A DNA stretch of 64,000 nt from Setoptus koraiensis (taxonomy: Eukaryota > Arthropoda), in the NCBI GenBank assembly GCA_048013815.1, contig CM106586.1, positions 21,452,001-21,516,000 of the forward strand. Reading direction: 5' to 3'. Shown one piece after another: positions 1 to 13,680 of this stretch. Under the pieces are notes generated by a model, which was not told where the DNA came from, ran no database searches, and was given only the letters and a program-made list of their open reading frames with translations. Each line of letters opens with the position of its first letter. Within the stretch, counting starts at the first letter, position 1. The position numbers were made by a program, and so were the translations under genes.

Positions 1-3000
1 TGTTTTTTGCCCCATGAAGAGGGATGCTCCGTCTGCAGTTTGTTCAACAAACTTTGTTGGGGCCGGCAACCGGCAAGTTGATGATTGTGTTACCAAGTGG
101 CGGCCGCAATTCTCTTCGTGGGGCCCATTGTTGTCAATGGTGGCGCTGTTGTTGTTGTCGTGCCACGACGGGTAACCGGGTGCTCGGGCCGGCCTCGCAT
201 GTCGCTTTGTCGCGGCGACAACTCGCTAGGTGGGCCCCGCCGATCAAATCGATCGCTGTCGTGGCAACACAACTGGCGAGCCGCCAGCGAACATGATTAA
301 ATCAAGCTGATGGGCCCCTGTCTCAACTCTTCGGTTTCCAGCAAAACAGCGCGAGCAGCGGCGCACACAGCGAGCTAAGTGCTCAATGATTAGAAGCATC
401 TCTCTCGTCTGCCAGGCGCCTCTTTCAGGCCGCGACGCTGGCTGGGGCCTGCGACGCGCCGGGAAATGTCATCGCCGCCACGACATTCCTACTGGGCCTC
501 AGTGGGAAGCTGGCGCGGCGCGGCGCGTTAATTCACTCGCCGATTGTTGTTGCCGTTTCTCCACTTGGAGGCTCGCCGGCGGAGACACGCGGGCTGACAC
601 ACTCAATCTAGCCGATCTAACCGACATAGTTGTGCATGCTCCTTGGGCCCCCTGTTTTTTCTCTGGCCCCGCCGATTTGTCGCAAAACGTATGTTCGCTG
701 TTGGGCTGTTTAATTGGTATTGTTGGCTCGCAAACGAACGATTGAGCTCGCCAACTGACAACAACCGATTCGGCCAGCGGGCCCCTCCTATAATGTCAAT
801 CATGGGCCCAAATCGATATATTCTGGTTGCAGCCGCTGGCTGTTTCTGGCGCACCAGAATCCGTGTGCCCCCGCCAGGGCAACACACTCACGGACGAATG
901 CACCGAATGCACTTGCCATGGCGCCCAACGGATATGAATTTATTGGCTAGTAGTGGGCCTCGTTGTGATACTTTTTCGCATTGGCCCGTGTCAATTGGAA
1001 TTGCTTCGTTTTCTGGCGGCGATTTCGGGCGCCAATTGGGGCCCATCTCTAATGTGTGTCGGGCAATTATCGCCGCCGCTCGGCTGCTTGTCGCCGGCGT
1101 TTCGGGCCGGCTAAGCGGCGGGGCGCCAACAGTTGAGAGCCGCCTCGTGGCAGCACCTGTGAATGAATGATGATAACAGCGCGCGCTTCGGTGCCACCGA
1201 AGGGGCGACGCGGCTCACAAGGTGACGCGCACTCTGTTGTTTATGTGTTGTTGTTGTTGTTGTCATCGTTATTGGCCCTCACAATGATCGATTCAATTAT
1301 CCATGTTGTCCGACAAGCGATGACATAATACTGGCAAGTCATTCGTCGTCAGCGCAAACAATGCTTGCCAGTGGTGCACTTGGTGAATCGCTGGCTTCCA
1401 ATCCGTCGTATTATCCCAACATCATCCCCACCTTGCTCGCGCCTCCACTGTTTTCTATGCACGTGACACGTGCTATACCGGCATAATACGGTATAAATAT
1501 TTAATTACGCCCCAATATCCGAAATTAATGCATGTTATACTAGGTGCGCTCGGCAATATATTCATTGCCACTGTGTGGTGCCTGTCGCCAACGGGCCCCC
1601 AAATCTCGTCGGCTGATCATGGGCCCGACTACAATCGTAGATGCACTAATTAATACGTACAGACGTGGCAATTTGTGGCCTGGAAATTTCGCATTATTAT
1701 TCGCACCTCACGCGCCTTGCCTGATGCTCGATCACGTCGTATCACTAACGACGATGCCGATGAAAATTGTTTCGCATGTCAGCGGGCACCTCTAACGAAT
1801 TGCATTCACTGTGGGCACATTGGGCCATAAATATCACGTCACGACGAGCTCGATCGAATCCGTCCGAATTTGCCGAGAGCAAAATATACGAACACTTGGC
1901 AACATTCATTCGCTAATCGGCTTCACCCAAGCGGAGATTCGTGATCCTTTATGCAAGGCACAAACCAAGTGGAATAAGTCACAGAAAAGAGCATGCATAA
2001 ATTCAATAATTTTTCAATATTCTTGGTGCAAGCACACACTCCGGGGATGCTGGTTTACATCACGAAAAATGAAAAAAGTCACAGCAAACAACGAGAGTTC
2101 CTCCAAACGAAAACTTGAAGCTCGACTGCCCCTCAATGAGAATTTATAGAGGCCCTTGATTCGCTGACAATGTCACTGTCTGGCCGCCACCGGATTTAAA
2201 TAAAGTGTTGGCCTCACTAACACAAGCTGGCACCGGCAGCTTGTGACTTACAAGTTGTGAGTCGATATGAATGAGACTGAATCTCAGAATTTAGATGAGC
2301 ACATCTACTGAAAGAACCCGCTAATGACAAGGCGCTGTCTTGAGCGGATTTTTTCACTAGCTCAGTCAATTAATTTGCCCAATTTCTAGATACGGGCCCC
2401 AAATATTCGTGCGTGGATAGTGATCGAGCGTGTCACAGCGGCGACGGTTGACAAAATTATGCCAAAATGTGCAATATGGCATATCATTGGAGTGATATCA
2501 ATTGACAATTATCTAGCTGGCATCGCTGAGATTTCGCAGATCGTGCCCCCGGCGACAGTCGACACATCGAGCATAAAATGCAGCGGCGGCGCACGAAGAT
2601 GCCTCGCATAAACAGATCTGTTGATACACGTTATTACGACTACCTCAATTCGTGAAAAGGTACATTTTCGGACGGATAAAATAAGATAAATAAGATAACA
2701 AGACCATTGACGAAATGTGTGCCGGCATGTATGAGATGCCGGCGACTGAAGTGGCCCGTTTCGTGGCTCTTATCTTATCCCGTCCAGAAACATAGGTGTC
2801 ACCTATTAGGTGACTACTCATGACAAGTGGTCGGATTGGGCCCATTTGGGCGATAATGCATTTCGGCATCTCGAAAAAAACATTTCGGGCACATTGGGCG
2901 TGAGAGCGAGCCTTTTCAGTTTGCATGCGATCATTTTATCTGTCACCGATTGGTATCACGATGAATTATCGCGCGCATGAATTGAGCGCGACAGAAGCGA

Positions 3001-3601
3001 ATTTGAGCACATACGATTTGTCACTTATTTCGTGTGGGGCCCCAATGGAGACAGCGCCCAGTGCGTTAATTGGCGCCAACATGCCACATGTCAGACAGTT
3101 GATGAAGAGCGCCTAATGGCGCCCAGTCGGACAGGTAGACAGGTGAGTGCTTAGAGGCGCGCACAGCTCGACAGAGTGTCGCCCACAAATAACTGTCAGT
3201 TGTGTCGCCAAGACATCTCAAGATAACGTGTCGTGACAGCAGCTAGTGCTGGCTGGCTATCGAGTGTCACAACAATTGTTGGCCCTTCCTATGGAGGCTC
3301 CAACCGTTGCAGTCCAACGGCAAAACTGAGACACGAGTCCACTGACAAACTGAACAAATTCAAGAGCGTCAACTTGTTGGTGAGCTCATTGTTATATCAA
3401 ATTGTTATTGCATTATGACGGGCGAGTTTGTTTGGCATTTGTCGCGCAAATAAACAGATAAATGTCAGGCGGGCCCGCTGTCGAGCTAATTATAATTGGC
3501 TGCCGCGAGAGGCTAGCGCGACGAAAATGCCCGCTCTGTTTGCAGCCGACTGGCGTTGCTTTCCGAAACTAACCCCCAGCCGGATTATGCGGCCAGATTA
3601 T

Positions 3602-3667
3602 AATATCGCGATGATATCGCGATGATATCGCGATGATATCGTGATAATGTCGTGATAATGTCGTGAT
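3602..3667. repeat. 11-bp tandem array, 6 units
   Basis: Units of the form GATATCGCGAT drifting to AATGTCGTGAT. Each early unit contains the palindrome GATATC or ATCGCGAT. Confidence 0.9.
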
Positions 3668-4329
3668 CACATGCGCGCCTTTCGGCCATTTGCGTTCATG
3701 CGACGTGATTCATTTGACACGAGCTAATGATGCCCGCGTTGTACGTATTTTTGCACGTGTATGCAGGGCAGTATTATTAACAAGTGTCGACAGCAGATCC
3801 GACAACAACAAGTTTGCGACAATATGGACGAAAGTCGCCACGCATTACTAATGTGACATTAGTCGCAAACAGCCTAGGTGCACACAACAATACAGCCCAT
3901 TAACAGACATATTACATAATAATGGTAATAATTAATCTTAGCTAATGTCGCCCAATGTCAGACACGTTGTTTCGCTGGCCACTTGTGAGCTGGCTTTTTG
4001 AGCTGAAGTGGCGCCCTCAGGAGATTGCGCCAACCGGGCTGAGATCGCCCGGTTGCCCGGTGTCAGCAAGCTTTTTTGGTTTCAGGTTTTCGGTCGCCCA
4101 CCAAAAACCAGCCAAAACGGAACCAGCGGCGTCGGTTCCGTTTTGCTTGTCATTAGTTGTCATTGTGTGTTCGCGTAGACTGGTGCTGGCACACTGGCTG
4201 GCCATTAGAAAGCCAGCGCTAAAAATAAATGTAGCAGCAAGCATAGACGACGTTTGGGCTTATTATTCTTTCCACCCGAGCGAGGAATCCCCTGTTTTCT
4301 GTCCGTTTTTTGGTTGTTTTTGGCTGTTT

Positions 4330-4395
4330 TTGGCCGTTTTCTGGCCGTTTTCTGGCCGTTTTCTGGCCGTTTTCTGGCCGTTTTCTGGCCGTTTT
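4330..4395. repeat. 11-bp tandem array, 6 units
   Basis: Units CTGGCCGTTTT, nearly perfect, preceded by degenerate GGCTGTTTTT copies from about 4300. Confidence 0.9.
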
Positions 4396-6577
4396 GTCGT
4401 GTAATTCGGTAGTCGTGTGTTCGCTCGTCCGTTGTGACCGTTTGCCGGTGGCTCGCATCACTTAATTGTGCACTCAATTATCTGACCCGCACTCGTACTT
4501 TTTCGCCCGTCTCGCGATTGTCTCACGCGCTGAAATTGTCAGGCGATTTCAGCGCGCGAAAGACCCATTGTCATGTCTTGGCAGCGAGCGATTCAACGAG
4601 CGACGGGCTGCCACTGAGCCCGTCGAGGCCACCCAGCGCCAACAATCGGGAGCCGACAATCGGGCGCCGACAATCGGGCAACAACAATCGAGCATTAGCA
4701 GCGACAATCCGAACACAAAAGGTTCGCGGGTATGTCAGCGGACATATGCCAGACGAGCCAATTGCTGCGCAACAAACAGTGCAGTGCAATTAGAATTTCT
4801 CGCAATTTCTTTTCGGGGCCACCAAGTTGGCCCAAAAAGAAACTTGTTTTCTTAGCGAATTTCCTACAATTTCTCTCGTTGGCAAAACACTGTGCTGTGC
4901 TGGGAATTTTAGCGCGACCCTGCGCTGACAAACTGGCATTGTGAACGCCTCTACCAGCCACCAAATACAGCCAATTCCGGCACGAGGCATGCAGATTTGA
5001 CCAGTCAGTTTCAATGGGCCGGCTCAACGCATGACACGGCCGCCAACGGGCAGCGCCCGCAAACGAAATCGCGAGAAATCGCCCAGTGAGCGGACTTGAG
5101 GATCTCGGAATATCAGAATATCAGAATCTCAGTCTCAGAGTCTCAGAATCTCAAGAATCTTAGAATCTTTAGAATGTCCAGAATCTAGAGTTCGGGGTTG
5201 TGAGGCTCGGCGTGCGCCAGCGGTCAGCCTATTGGGCCCGTGTGCCGTGATCCGCCCATGCCGCTCGCAAGTGGGCCCCACAAAAGATCCATTGAGATAC
5301 AGCTCGCGCTGGTGTCCGGCTGGCGGGAAAAAGAGGCGACTTTTTGTTGTTGTTGCGCTGGCGCTGGCTCGGCCGGCGACCACGTTCGCGCCCCCATTAT
5401 TCATAAGCATCTGCATCACTTAGTGACACGCTTGCCAGTGGTGACATTGACGCCGAAATCACGTCGGCCGCTCGGTCAGTAAGTGCTTCGGTCGGCGCGC
5501 CGATCACGCGGCCGCTGTCCCGAGTCATGGGTCTCGGGCTCCGGGACGCCGCCGCATGTCTTACAATAACAGACTGACAAGACGCTTCTTTATGGCCCCA
5601 TTCTCCCCTTGGCCGGCTGGCTCGCTGGCTGGCCGGCTTGCTGGCAGCGAACAAGAAAGAACGCGCGCCTCATCCGAGATGCGGCTGGTGGCGCCAGATA
5701 ATAAGCGGGCCTCTCGCGAGAACGTGACTCATGAGTTATGTATATCACTCGTGACGGTCAGTGTCTGGTATCGCCAAGTGTCTCATTGGGCACTTGCTCG
5801 GACATCATGATCGTTGCATTATATTCAATTACAAGCTGCACATGTCATTAGACTCGCAACGCTCTTATGTAAGCTCTTATATACACTCTCATATTATATG
5901 CAGCTTGTATATGACTCATACTATCTGAGTCGTCTACAAGCTGCCTCGCTCGAGTATCTGGCCGGGCCCCACTCAGCCAAAAACAAGGGGCTCCCTCGCG
6001 CCACTCGTCTGCGAGAGCTCGCAACCGAATAATCTTGAAATAATAATATTACACATACATTGAAATGACACGTATATTGAGTTAATATATATATGTGTGT
6101 GTGTATATATCCGGATATCGGAATATGCTATTGTGAGCTGCTATTTTTGGCCCTGTTGCAAGGTGAGCAACGTGCCAGCGTGAGGCTGCACAAATGAGCC
6201 AATTCGTCGGTGCGCCAAATTTGCAGGTTCGCCCCCACTGGCCGTCGAAGAAAACGGACAGAAGGAAAATTGTCGATTTGAGCGCCTTCGAGCGGGCGCT
6301 CACTTACGAGTTGGCTCACTCGCGTCGCAACAAAGCGCCAACGTGTCTGCTCGACGAGCCTCAATTCCTCAACTTTGAGTGTTCGAAGGAGCCTCGAATC
6401 GTGCGTTCGCAAGAGCCGAGCGCCAGAGTGCAGTCTCGACGGGAGCCCATCGAACGGACAATTGAATTGTCTGTCGTGTGAGTCGAGCCAATTGTGATGC
6501 TGGTGGCAACGTTAGATTGGTTGCTGTGGATTGGATAACAACATTACAGCATCGGCCGTCAGGGTGAGGCCAAATAA

Positions 6578-6904
6578 ATGATACACGCGCTCATTAGGTC
6601 CAACGGAGTCGGTTCAGAAATTCTTTCGTTCGCGACACAACTCTGGAGCTTCCTTTTCGGGCTCGAACCTGCCCAGATGACACCTGTTTTTTGCACTGAA
6701 AACACTCAAGTTGCATTTTTTTTTGTCCCTAAAACCGAAAATTGGGCTTCGCTTTCATCGATCGTTGCAAATTTCGCACCAACTGACGAACGCCATGAAT
6801 TTCTGATGAATTCGTGGTCCGAAAATCCTGGAAATGATCTGAATATGCACTGTGTTTCGTTCAGTGGGTTGCGAGAAATGGAAAAATCTCAAGTTTTGAA
6901 ATAA
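6578..6904 (+). CDS. Possible short protein, 108 residues (weak)
   Basis: ATG-initiated open frame ending in a TAA embedded in two overlapping AATAAA poly(A)-type signals (6900-6905 and 6904-6909). The segment is more AT-rich than its surroundings and contains no tandem repeat, which is unusual for this part of the window. The product (starting MIHALIRSNGVGSEIL) has no signal peptide, no clear domain and no family I recognise. It may be chance in an AT-richer patch, or a terminal exon. Confidence 0.22.
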   Translation: MIHALIRSNGVGSEILSFATQLWSFLFGLEPAQMTPVFCTENTQVAFFFVPKTENWASLSSIVANFAPTDERHEFLMNSWSENPGNDLNMHCVSFSGLREMEKSQVLK

Positions 6905-7166
6905 ATAAAACTGAAAACCGACTGTGAGCAGTTTTTCTCACCGATTCTGTTTTGCCTGATAACGATGACAGCACACAGGATTTGGGCCCAACACATGGCA
7001 TATGTAGTGCCCAGGATTGTTGCGATGTGTCTGTAATTGAATTATAGTTGCAGTTATTATATTTATGGCCTGTTTACGACTCTGCCCACCATCCAAAGCA
7101 GGATATATCCGTCCGAAATAATATGTATGTTAGCTCCGAATGGCACCGGCTTCCATCGTGATACTT

Positions 7167-7292
7167 GCATCATGATATTCAACGTATCATGATGTTCGAA
7201 GTATCACAATATTCGAAGTATCATGATATTCGACGTATCATGATATTCGACGTATCATGATACTCGATGTATCATGATACTCGATGTATCAT
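7167..7292. repeat. 17-bp tandem array, about 7 units
   Basis: Units GTATCATGATATTCGAC and close variants; each carries the palindrome ATCATGAT. Confidence 0.9.
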
Positions 7293-9274
7293 CGCGGTCG
7301 CAAAGCAGTGAATCAAACGGCAATTGAAATAAAACACGAGCCGCTATCGTGACAATCCGGAATGACAGAGTTCGCACTGGGTGTACACGTTTCTGCCCCC
7401 CCACCCTAACCGGGTATCCGGACCGGCCTTATAACAGGTTATGTTATACACAGTTATGTCGGGTCCGGTCGCGGGCAAGTTAATGGCGGATTGTCATGCC
7501 GACCGGTATGCGTGGTTATTCGCGCTTCAGTGCACTAATGCACTGGATTGATGTGTTTTTTGGCGAGCCCAATCTGACGCATGAGGTGAGAGAGGCCAAA
7601 TTAAGATCGTCGGTCATTAGTTGTTCGTAGTGCGATATCTGACGCACTTTGGCTGCCATCTCTGGCACGATATCTTCTAAGCGGCGCCCCCACCGAAAAA
7701 CACCTTCCCATGAGCGTGTCAGGCCCTACGAAGAGGCCCCTGCGAGACCCCAGCTCAATGAAACCAACTCATGCATACAGTCACTGTATTACAGTGTGTG
7801 TGTGTGTGGGTGTTGTCTCACCACTCACGCATGCACGCCCGTGCTAGTTTGGCACCCGATTCAATTGGCGCCAATTCAATTTCGTTACAAATAATTTATT
7901 TGAAATAAACTGAATGTTGAAACGAGCTTGAATGAATTATCTTGAGCGAACGGAAGTCGCGAATCTGTCTTCATTTAGTGATTCTGGACGGGCGCCAATT
8001 TGCAGATTGTGAATGCGCACAAAAATATTGATACAACGATTGGTGGATACAACAACAGTCGTCTTGCCATAGCCAAGCGAATTGAATCATCCCAACTGCA
8101 ACATACACAAATGGAGCGATCAAAATATCTGGTCATCATCTCGCGAATATTTGCATGAATTATTTGCATGACACACCAGCCGTAATTAATTGATTGTCCG
8201 ACAACCAGTGACACTGCCGAGCCGCCCTATTAGGTCATGCGGAGTGTGTGCATACTTCGCTTGCATTTCTCCCTCAATTGGGACTATCATCAATGGGGAC
8301 TCTCATCGATTGGGACAAACAATTGAGCGCGTGATTAATTTGCAACTCGGCGGAATTGGGCCATTTGGAGGCGACGGCAGCGACAAAGCTTCTGTGAACG
8401 TTCTTCGAGAACGTATCGGTGGAACAACGTGAGCCTGGACAGCGATTTTCGCTCAAAATGATCGCACAACACACAAACTCTTTATTTATACGCTCGCCTC
8501 GATCAGCTTTATCCGCTGATGGAAGTTGTCAAATCGAGCAGCCAGTTATACAGTGCAGTGGTTTGTGGTGGCAATACAATCACGATGATCGATTGAGTTG
8601 AGTCTCTATTGAACGTGTTGCGCGGCGCGATTCGCGCGTGTTGGCACCGGAAGTGGGCCCTTTGTGTTTTTTGCATTTACATTTTCTTCGCATGGGCACA
8701 TTTTCTGTTAGGTTCTGCTAGGTTCTGTTAGGAGGCGAGCAAGCGAATGACAAGTGTGAACAATATCATTATTATGACGTAATTGTCGTCGCACGCGCTC
8801 TGTAGCACTAGCTCTGCAGTGTGTGGCTGCATCTTACCTGGATATTGGATTGTGGGCGTCATTGCATATCGCACTGGCATATCGCACTGGCTCATTGTGA
8901 CATTGTGTGGGTGTCTCATTGTCGGCTTGTCGGCTTGTCGGCGGGCTATAGGCATTATTGGCTATATTATGCAAATTATCACCACTGTGTAGCATAATAT
9001 ACCCAAAAAATAGACCACGTTGAGCATGTTTGCGTGCAACCAGGTAACTAACGGTTCACGGGCTGACTGGTGGCGTGACTTTGTGAAAACTGGCGCCGAG
9101 TTCAACTGATTTGGTGCTGCTGCTGCTAGGCTTATCATTGATGAGTTATCAACTTGCGAAATAACATCCATTTGGCACATTGTTGCTGATTAAATAGTGC
9201 CCGCGGTGCTCACGTCCGCGCGTCACCTTTGTCATTGCGCCATTGCGACAATTTCGCGTTGACTGACGCGCCAT

Positions 9275-9376
9275 TTTTCGCTCACTTTTCGCGATTTTTC
9301 GCTCACTTTTCGCGATTATCACGCCGACTTTTCGCGATTGTCACGCCGACTTTTCGCGATTGTCACGCCGATTTTC
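9275..9376. repeat. ~22-bp tandem array
   Basis: Units built on CTTTTCGCGATTGTCACGCC, with earlier copies carrying CTCAC in place of GCCGA. Confidence 0.8.
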
Positions 9377-11420
9377 GGCTACGACGAAAAAAAGAGTTGC
9401 AAGCGATTCGTCACGTTGGGCCTAATCCATTTTTGTGATCCAGTCGAGCGCAATAGTCGATAACAGCGATGATGTCATCGATTTGCGAGCTCGCCACCTA
9501 CGCGCCATCGGCGCGTCACATTTGGCCGGGATTATCTCTGATCCCTGCCGGGCGCATTTCAAGGCCGACTCGGCTTACGGCGAGCCTGTCTAACTGTCAG
9601 CGAGACAATCAAATGTTTGTTTTTCAGCTCCGCTCACCTGTCGCCGATCAGTGTCATTCGGCGCCTATTGCTACCGGCGGATATTGTGCCCGACTGACAC
9701 GCGGCCGGGCGCTGGCGATCGTTGCGCCGCAATCAGCGTCGAGCGTCGGGCACCGCCGCAACACGCCAACAAGGCGCGTATAACCGCATGCGGCCGTACA
9801 CATAATCGCCGCATATAATCACTCGTGTACAAAAGTCGAGCCCGTGGCCCTGGCGAAAGGCGCCGCAACTAAATTTTCACACCGGAACGAACGCCGCCCG
9901 AACAGCTCGCCCGAGCGACGACGCCAACAATCGCTCGCCAGCCGCCACAGCTCGCTAGTCAATATGCGTATAGTGGGCGTTCGAGAATAATCTAGCAATT
10001 ATAGTCGACGAGATCATATTATCACGCCTCATTACGTTTCTCTCATGATGCACTCATCGTGTGCAAAGGTGAGCCGTAGGTGATTGCACCCAACCAGGTG
10101 ACCAGGTGAACGCGGCATAATCCGGCCGGATTGCCTCGTTTGTGCGTGTGTGCAATGAATTTAATGTCGGGCGCGCCAAGTGATCTGGAACTCGCCTCGA
10201 TAGTTGTCGAGTGGGCCCAACGAGACGCGAGCCCGTCTTGTCGGGCCGAAACTGCCAATGATGGCTCGGCTAGTGGGCCCACTGGAGCTATTGCTATTGT
10301 TTAGTAAATCGCCCAAGTGTCGGCGGGCGCTCGAATTTCGAAAGAATTTCAAAACAAAACAAAAAATGCTTCTTTTCTGTCGCCACTTTCGAAACCATTT
10401 CCGAACAAAAACAAATTGGATCCAACGTAGATTTTTGTGCCGATGTCAACGATCAGTGCGCGACTGCTGCCCGGATTCCGGCGCCCAGTGCGCACTATTT
10501 CGGCAATTTCGGTAAAACTGTCTTGTGCGTCAACTTTGGCGCTTTTTTTCCGAACGCTTCTTGCAATATTGTTTGCAGGAAGCGGGCGCCTGCTTCCGTG
10601 CGAGCGCAGCGTGGCAGGCGCACGCTTTCATGCAAAAATTCACATAAGCAAAAATGGAAGCGAAACATGAAAAAGACGAGGAAAATGGCCACTCCGTGAG
10701 CTCAATCGTGGGCCTGACAGATATTGTAAATATATTGTAGTTCGTAGCAAAAGCACAAAGTAACATAAAGTGGCGAGATGTTTTTTTTTTGAGATGGCGC
10801 TGGAAGCGATAAATCGCAAACAATTCTCGACCATTAATTGGGGAAGAAATGCACCTTCTTCACTAAATATTTGGACAATATTTGGTCTTTGATGCACACA
10901 ATGTTGTTCTGATGAATTATTCATGCGCCAGCCAGCCGTTTGATTGGCCTGATAATTCAGTGGTAAGTCACAATGGCGCTCACATTGCGACTGTGTGTGG
11001 GGCCAGCGGAGATATTTATCGCCGATCTGTCGAAATGTCACTGCAGCGGTCAGGCCGTTATTGGTGAGCTCGTCATTGATTTAGTGTGGCCAGTTGAGCG
11101 TGTTTATGGGCCCACGACTGGCACCATATCCAGCCAATACTGACCCTTTGGCTGTAGGGGCCTGGCAATCATTGAACATTGCTTGAAATTGGTAGTTACA
11201 TTTTAGTATGTTCTTGTTTTGGGCTTGGCGCAATTTTGCCGAGCGCCACTGATTGTGTTTGTGATCTGTTGTGATTTAAAAAGACGCCATTGGTTTGCGC
11301 GAACAGCACGACCGTTATCGCGAGGCCAATCATTCTGTTCAGGGCCCACAAATTCGATTCTGTTCCGATATGAATGGATCTGGTTGACAGTGTGCATTTA
11401 TTTGTATTTACAGACCGCGT

Positions 11421-11476
11421 AAGTCTAGTCAAGTAAGTCTAGTCAAGTACGTCTAGTCAAGTACGTCTAGTCAAGG
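11421..11476. repeat. 14-bp tandem array, 4 units
   Basis: AAGTCTAGTCAAGT twice, then ACGTCTAGTCAAGT and a final variant. Confidence 0.9.
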
Positions 11477-11931
11477 TTCATTAGGGGCCCCATTACGGCC
11501 TTGCAATTATTTGCAGTCATAAACAAGCATGCAGAGGGCATGAACAAATATGTGCGGTTAAATGCGCCAATTTCTGGCAGTGTGTTCTGGCAGTGCAAGC
11601 CAAATTAGACAGCGAAACAATCAGCAATCTCTGGCGCTCTGACTTGACCCTGACCGGTTATTATAGTGCGACAACTCGAACGCGACCGCCTGTCTCTCGA
11701 GCCATACATTAACTGACAACATTGACTGACTGGTGACTAAATAGGTCGGATATTTTCCGTTCTCGGAGCGACTGTTTCGAGGGGAAGCTTCGAGTAGTCT
11801 CAGGCCGCTTGTGCCTTTTGTGCCGCTCACTGCCAGATGAATCGTGAGCCTCTCATCCGGCCGATCCGCTGCAAAATATCCGATTTACAAATCTTTTCGT
11901 CGAGCATCAGCTTGCCTTTTTCGTTTGCCCG

Positions 11932-12001
11932 TCTCTCACTATTATCTCTCACTATGAGAGTCTCACTATGGGAGTCTCATTATGAGAGTCTCACCATGAG
12001 A
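11932..12001. repeat. 14-bp tandem array, 5 units
   Basis: GTCTCACTATGAGA-type units; each can fold on itself (TCTCA facing TGAGA). Confidence 0.85.
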
Positions 12002-12737
12002 GTCGCACAGCTCTTATGAGGATTCACATTGAGAATTAGTTTGGCGCCGCACCCGTTCAAATGGCGGGCTATCCCTGAGCGCGTTGCCCAGCCGGAAAGG
12101 CGCCTTTTCACTATGCGCCACAAAGTGTCCCCATTCAGTCGTGCTGCGGGCCCCCAAACAGCCATTGTTGTTTGGCCAGACGAGGGCTAATTTATTTATA
12201 TAATCAAGTCGGTTGCGAGACCAGAACCGTTGATCCAAGCGCCCAATCAGCTGGCCGAAATTGTTGGTGGGGCCGGCCTGTAATTAATATGGTTCACGGC
12301 GTGGCGGTGTTGGCGGCCAACACACGCCATGTGTCTAAACTTTTCGCCAGTGATCGGCTTAAGTTGTAAGCCTGGCAAGCTTATTGGCAAGCTTGTGTTT
12401 GGCTGGCCGTTGCAGGCCAACGATCAGCGTGGCCCGTGATCGACGCCAGCGTCTCGTCTCGTCTCGCCTCATCTCATCTCATTTCGTTGTGTGCGAAATC
12501 AAAGCAATGAAAATGGACGACGAAAGCAAAACTCTACACAAATAGCGCCAGAGTGTGTGTTGCCAGAGTCACGTTGGCTCGGCCAGATAAAACATTTTAT
12601 CTATTGTCTATAATCAAGATTAATAGCGGCAATCAACGTGGCGGCACTGTAAACTCAATTTGTAAGATCAACAATTCCGACGGTCGCTCGCCCGCTTGTC
12701 GCACGCACTTAATCCGCAGAATTGAAATGCAACGTCG

Positions 12738-12793
12738 TTGCCGTTGTTGCCGTTGTTGCCGCTGTTGCCGCTGTTGTTGCTGTTGTTGTTGCT
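12738..12793. repeat. TTGCCG/TTG microsatellite
   Basis: Hexanucleotide and trinucleotide repeats. Confidence 0.85.
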
Positions 12794-13104
12794 AACTCAA
12801 CGGCAGCGGCGGGGGCCCCGTAACGCGCGTATGTCGTCGCTAGTCGGGGCCCAGTTTTCCCTTGTTTGTGCTGCCGGTCACATAAGCTGGCGTCTTTGTG
12901 CTGATGGGCTCGTTACATTGGCACACTGTTAGCTCAAGAAGCAATGGTCAGTTTAATTATTTACTGCTGGTCTCAGTGATCTATTTTGATGACCAGTGAA
13001 CCAGTTATTACAGGGCGTTTGCCAAAACCATGGAATACAATTTGTGCGCACATTACATTTATCCGAGCAGCGAGGGCCCGTTGCCTATGCTTACTAGCCG
13101 CGCA

Positions 13105-13138
13105 CTGACCCAATGTAAAACGTAGCGCATTGGGTCAG
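13105..13138. repeat. Perfect 11-bp hairpin
   Basis: CTGACCCAATG (13105-13115) faces CATTGGGTCAG (13128-13138) across 12 nt. Confidence 0.9.
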
Positions 13139-13680
13139 CTAAGAAAAAGTCACTTTTATCTCATACACTCTTGCCAACCGAAATCCTATTTAGCCATTTA
13201 GTCACCTACAACGCCGCCCGAATGAAATTGTCTCCAACTGCACTCAAGCAACACAACAGCTTGCTTGACCGGCACAAATTAACGGAAAATTTCTGCCAGT
13301 TCACTAGCGGCCAGTGACTAGCCAGCCGCTAATGGCTTTCAACATTTAATTATTACAATTCTGCGTCAGTGTATGGCTTGGTGACGCTGCCACAGCACAA
13401 CCTCGATTATCTCTCATCTAGTTTGATTGGCCCCCTTCGGCAACAATCATCTGCGAAATCTATTTATCGCTTCAGCGCGAGTTTTGCAATTATTAGGTCA
13501 TCTTGTTTGTCGCATGCTGTTCGAATGCTGCCAACTGCCAATGGTCCGGTGCTGGACATTCGGTGGGCTCCCAATATGAACTTTAGAGTCTCTAAATTAG
13601 AGAGCATTGGCAGTGCAAGTTGAATAGTCTGAACGCGACGAGACAGCAGCCGAACATTTGTCCGTACAATCGATTCAATT

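Larger units (their letters stand above)
1..6577. other. Spacer without supported genes
   Basis: Roughly balanced to GC-rich DNA. It holds scattered GGGCCC hexamers, two 11-bp arrays (3602-3667, 4330-4395), short 8-9 bp GAATCTCA-type repeats at 5098-5185, and three copies of an ACAAGCTGC-type motif at 5831-5945, one of them inverted. Only one long ORF (1811-2149) looks non-random and it lacks a start. I see no gene. Confidence 0.6.
6905..13680. other. Spacer without supported genes
   Basis: Continues the same spacer type: 17-, 22- and 14-bp tandem arrays, GGGCCC hexamers, a TTGCCG/TTG microsatellite at 12738-12793, and an 11-bp hairpin at 13105-13138. No exon with acceptable splice sites or domain homology was found. 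Confidence 0.55.

Noticed and set aside
1811-2149. 112-codon open frame, basic, with AATAAA about 50 bp downstream
   Set aside because: The reported start is GTG; the only in-frame Met is near the end, there is no clear acceptor, and no domain is recognised. It could be a terminal exon but the support is too thin.
6640-6670. tRNA B-box-like GGTTCGAGCCC on the minus strand; similar words near 36582 and 59310
   Set aside because: No A box at the right distance and no cloverleaf can be drawn.
12014-13040. Search for mobile-element proteins in the left spacer
   Set aside because: No transposase, reverse transcriptase or integrase motif was seen here or elsewhere in the window.
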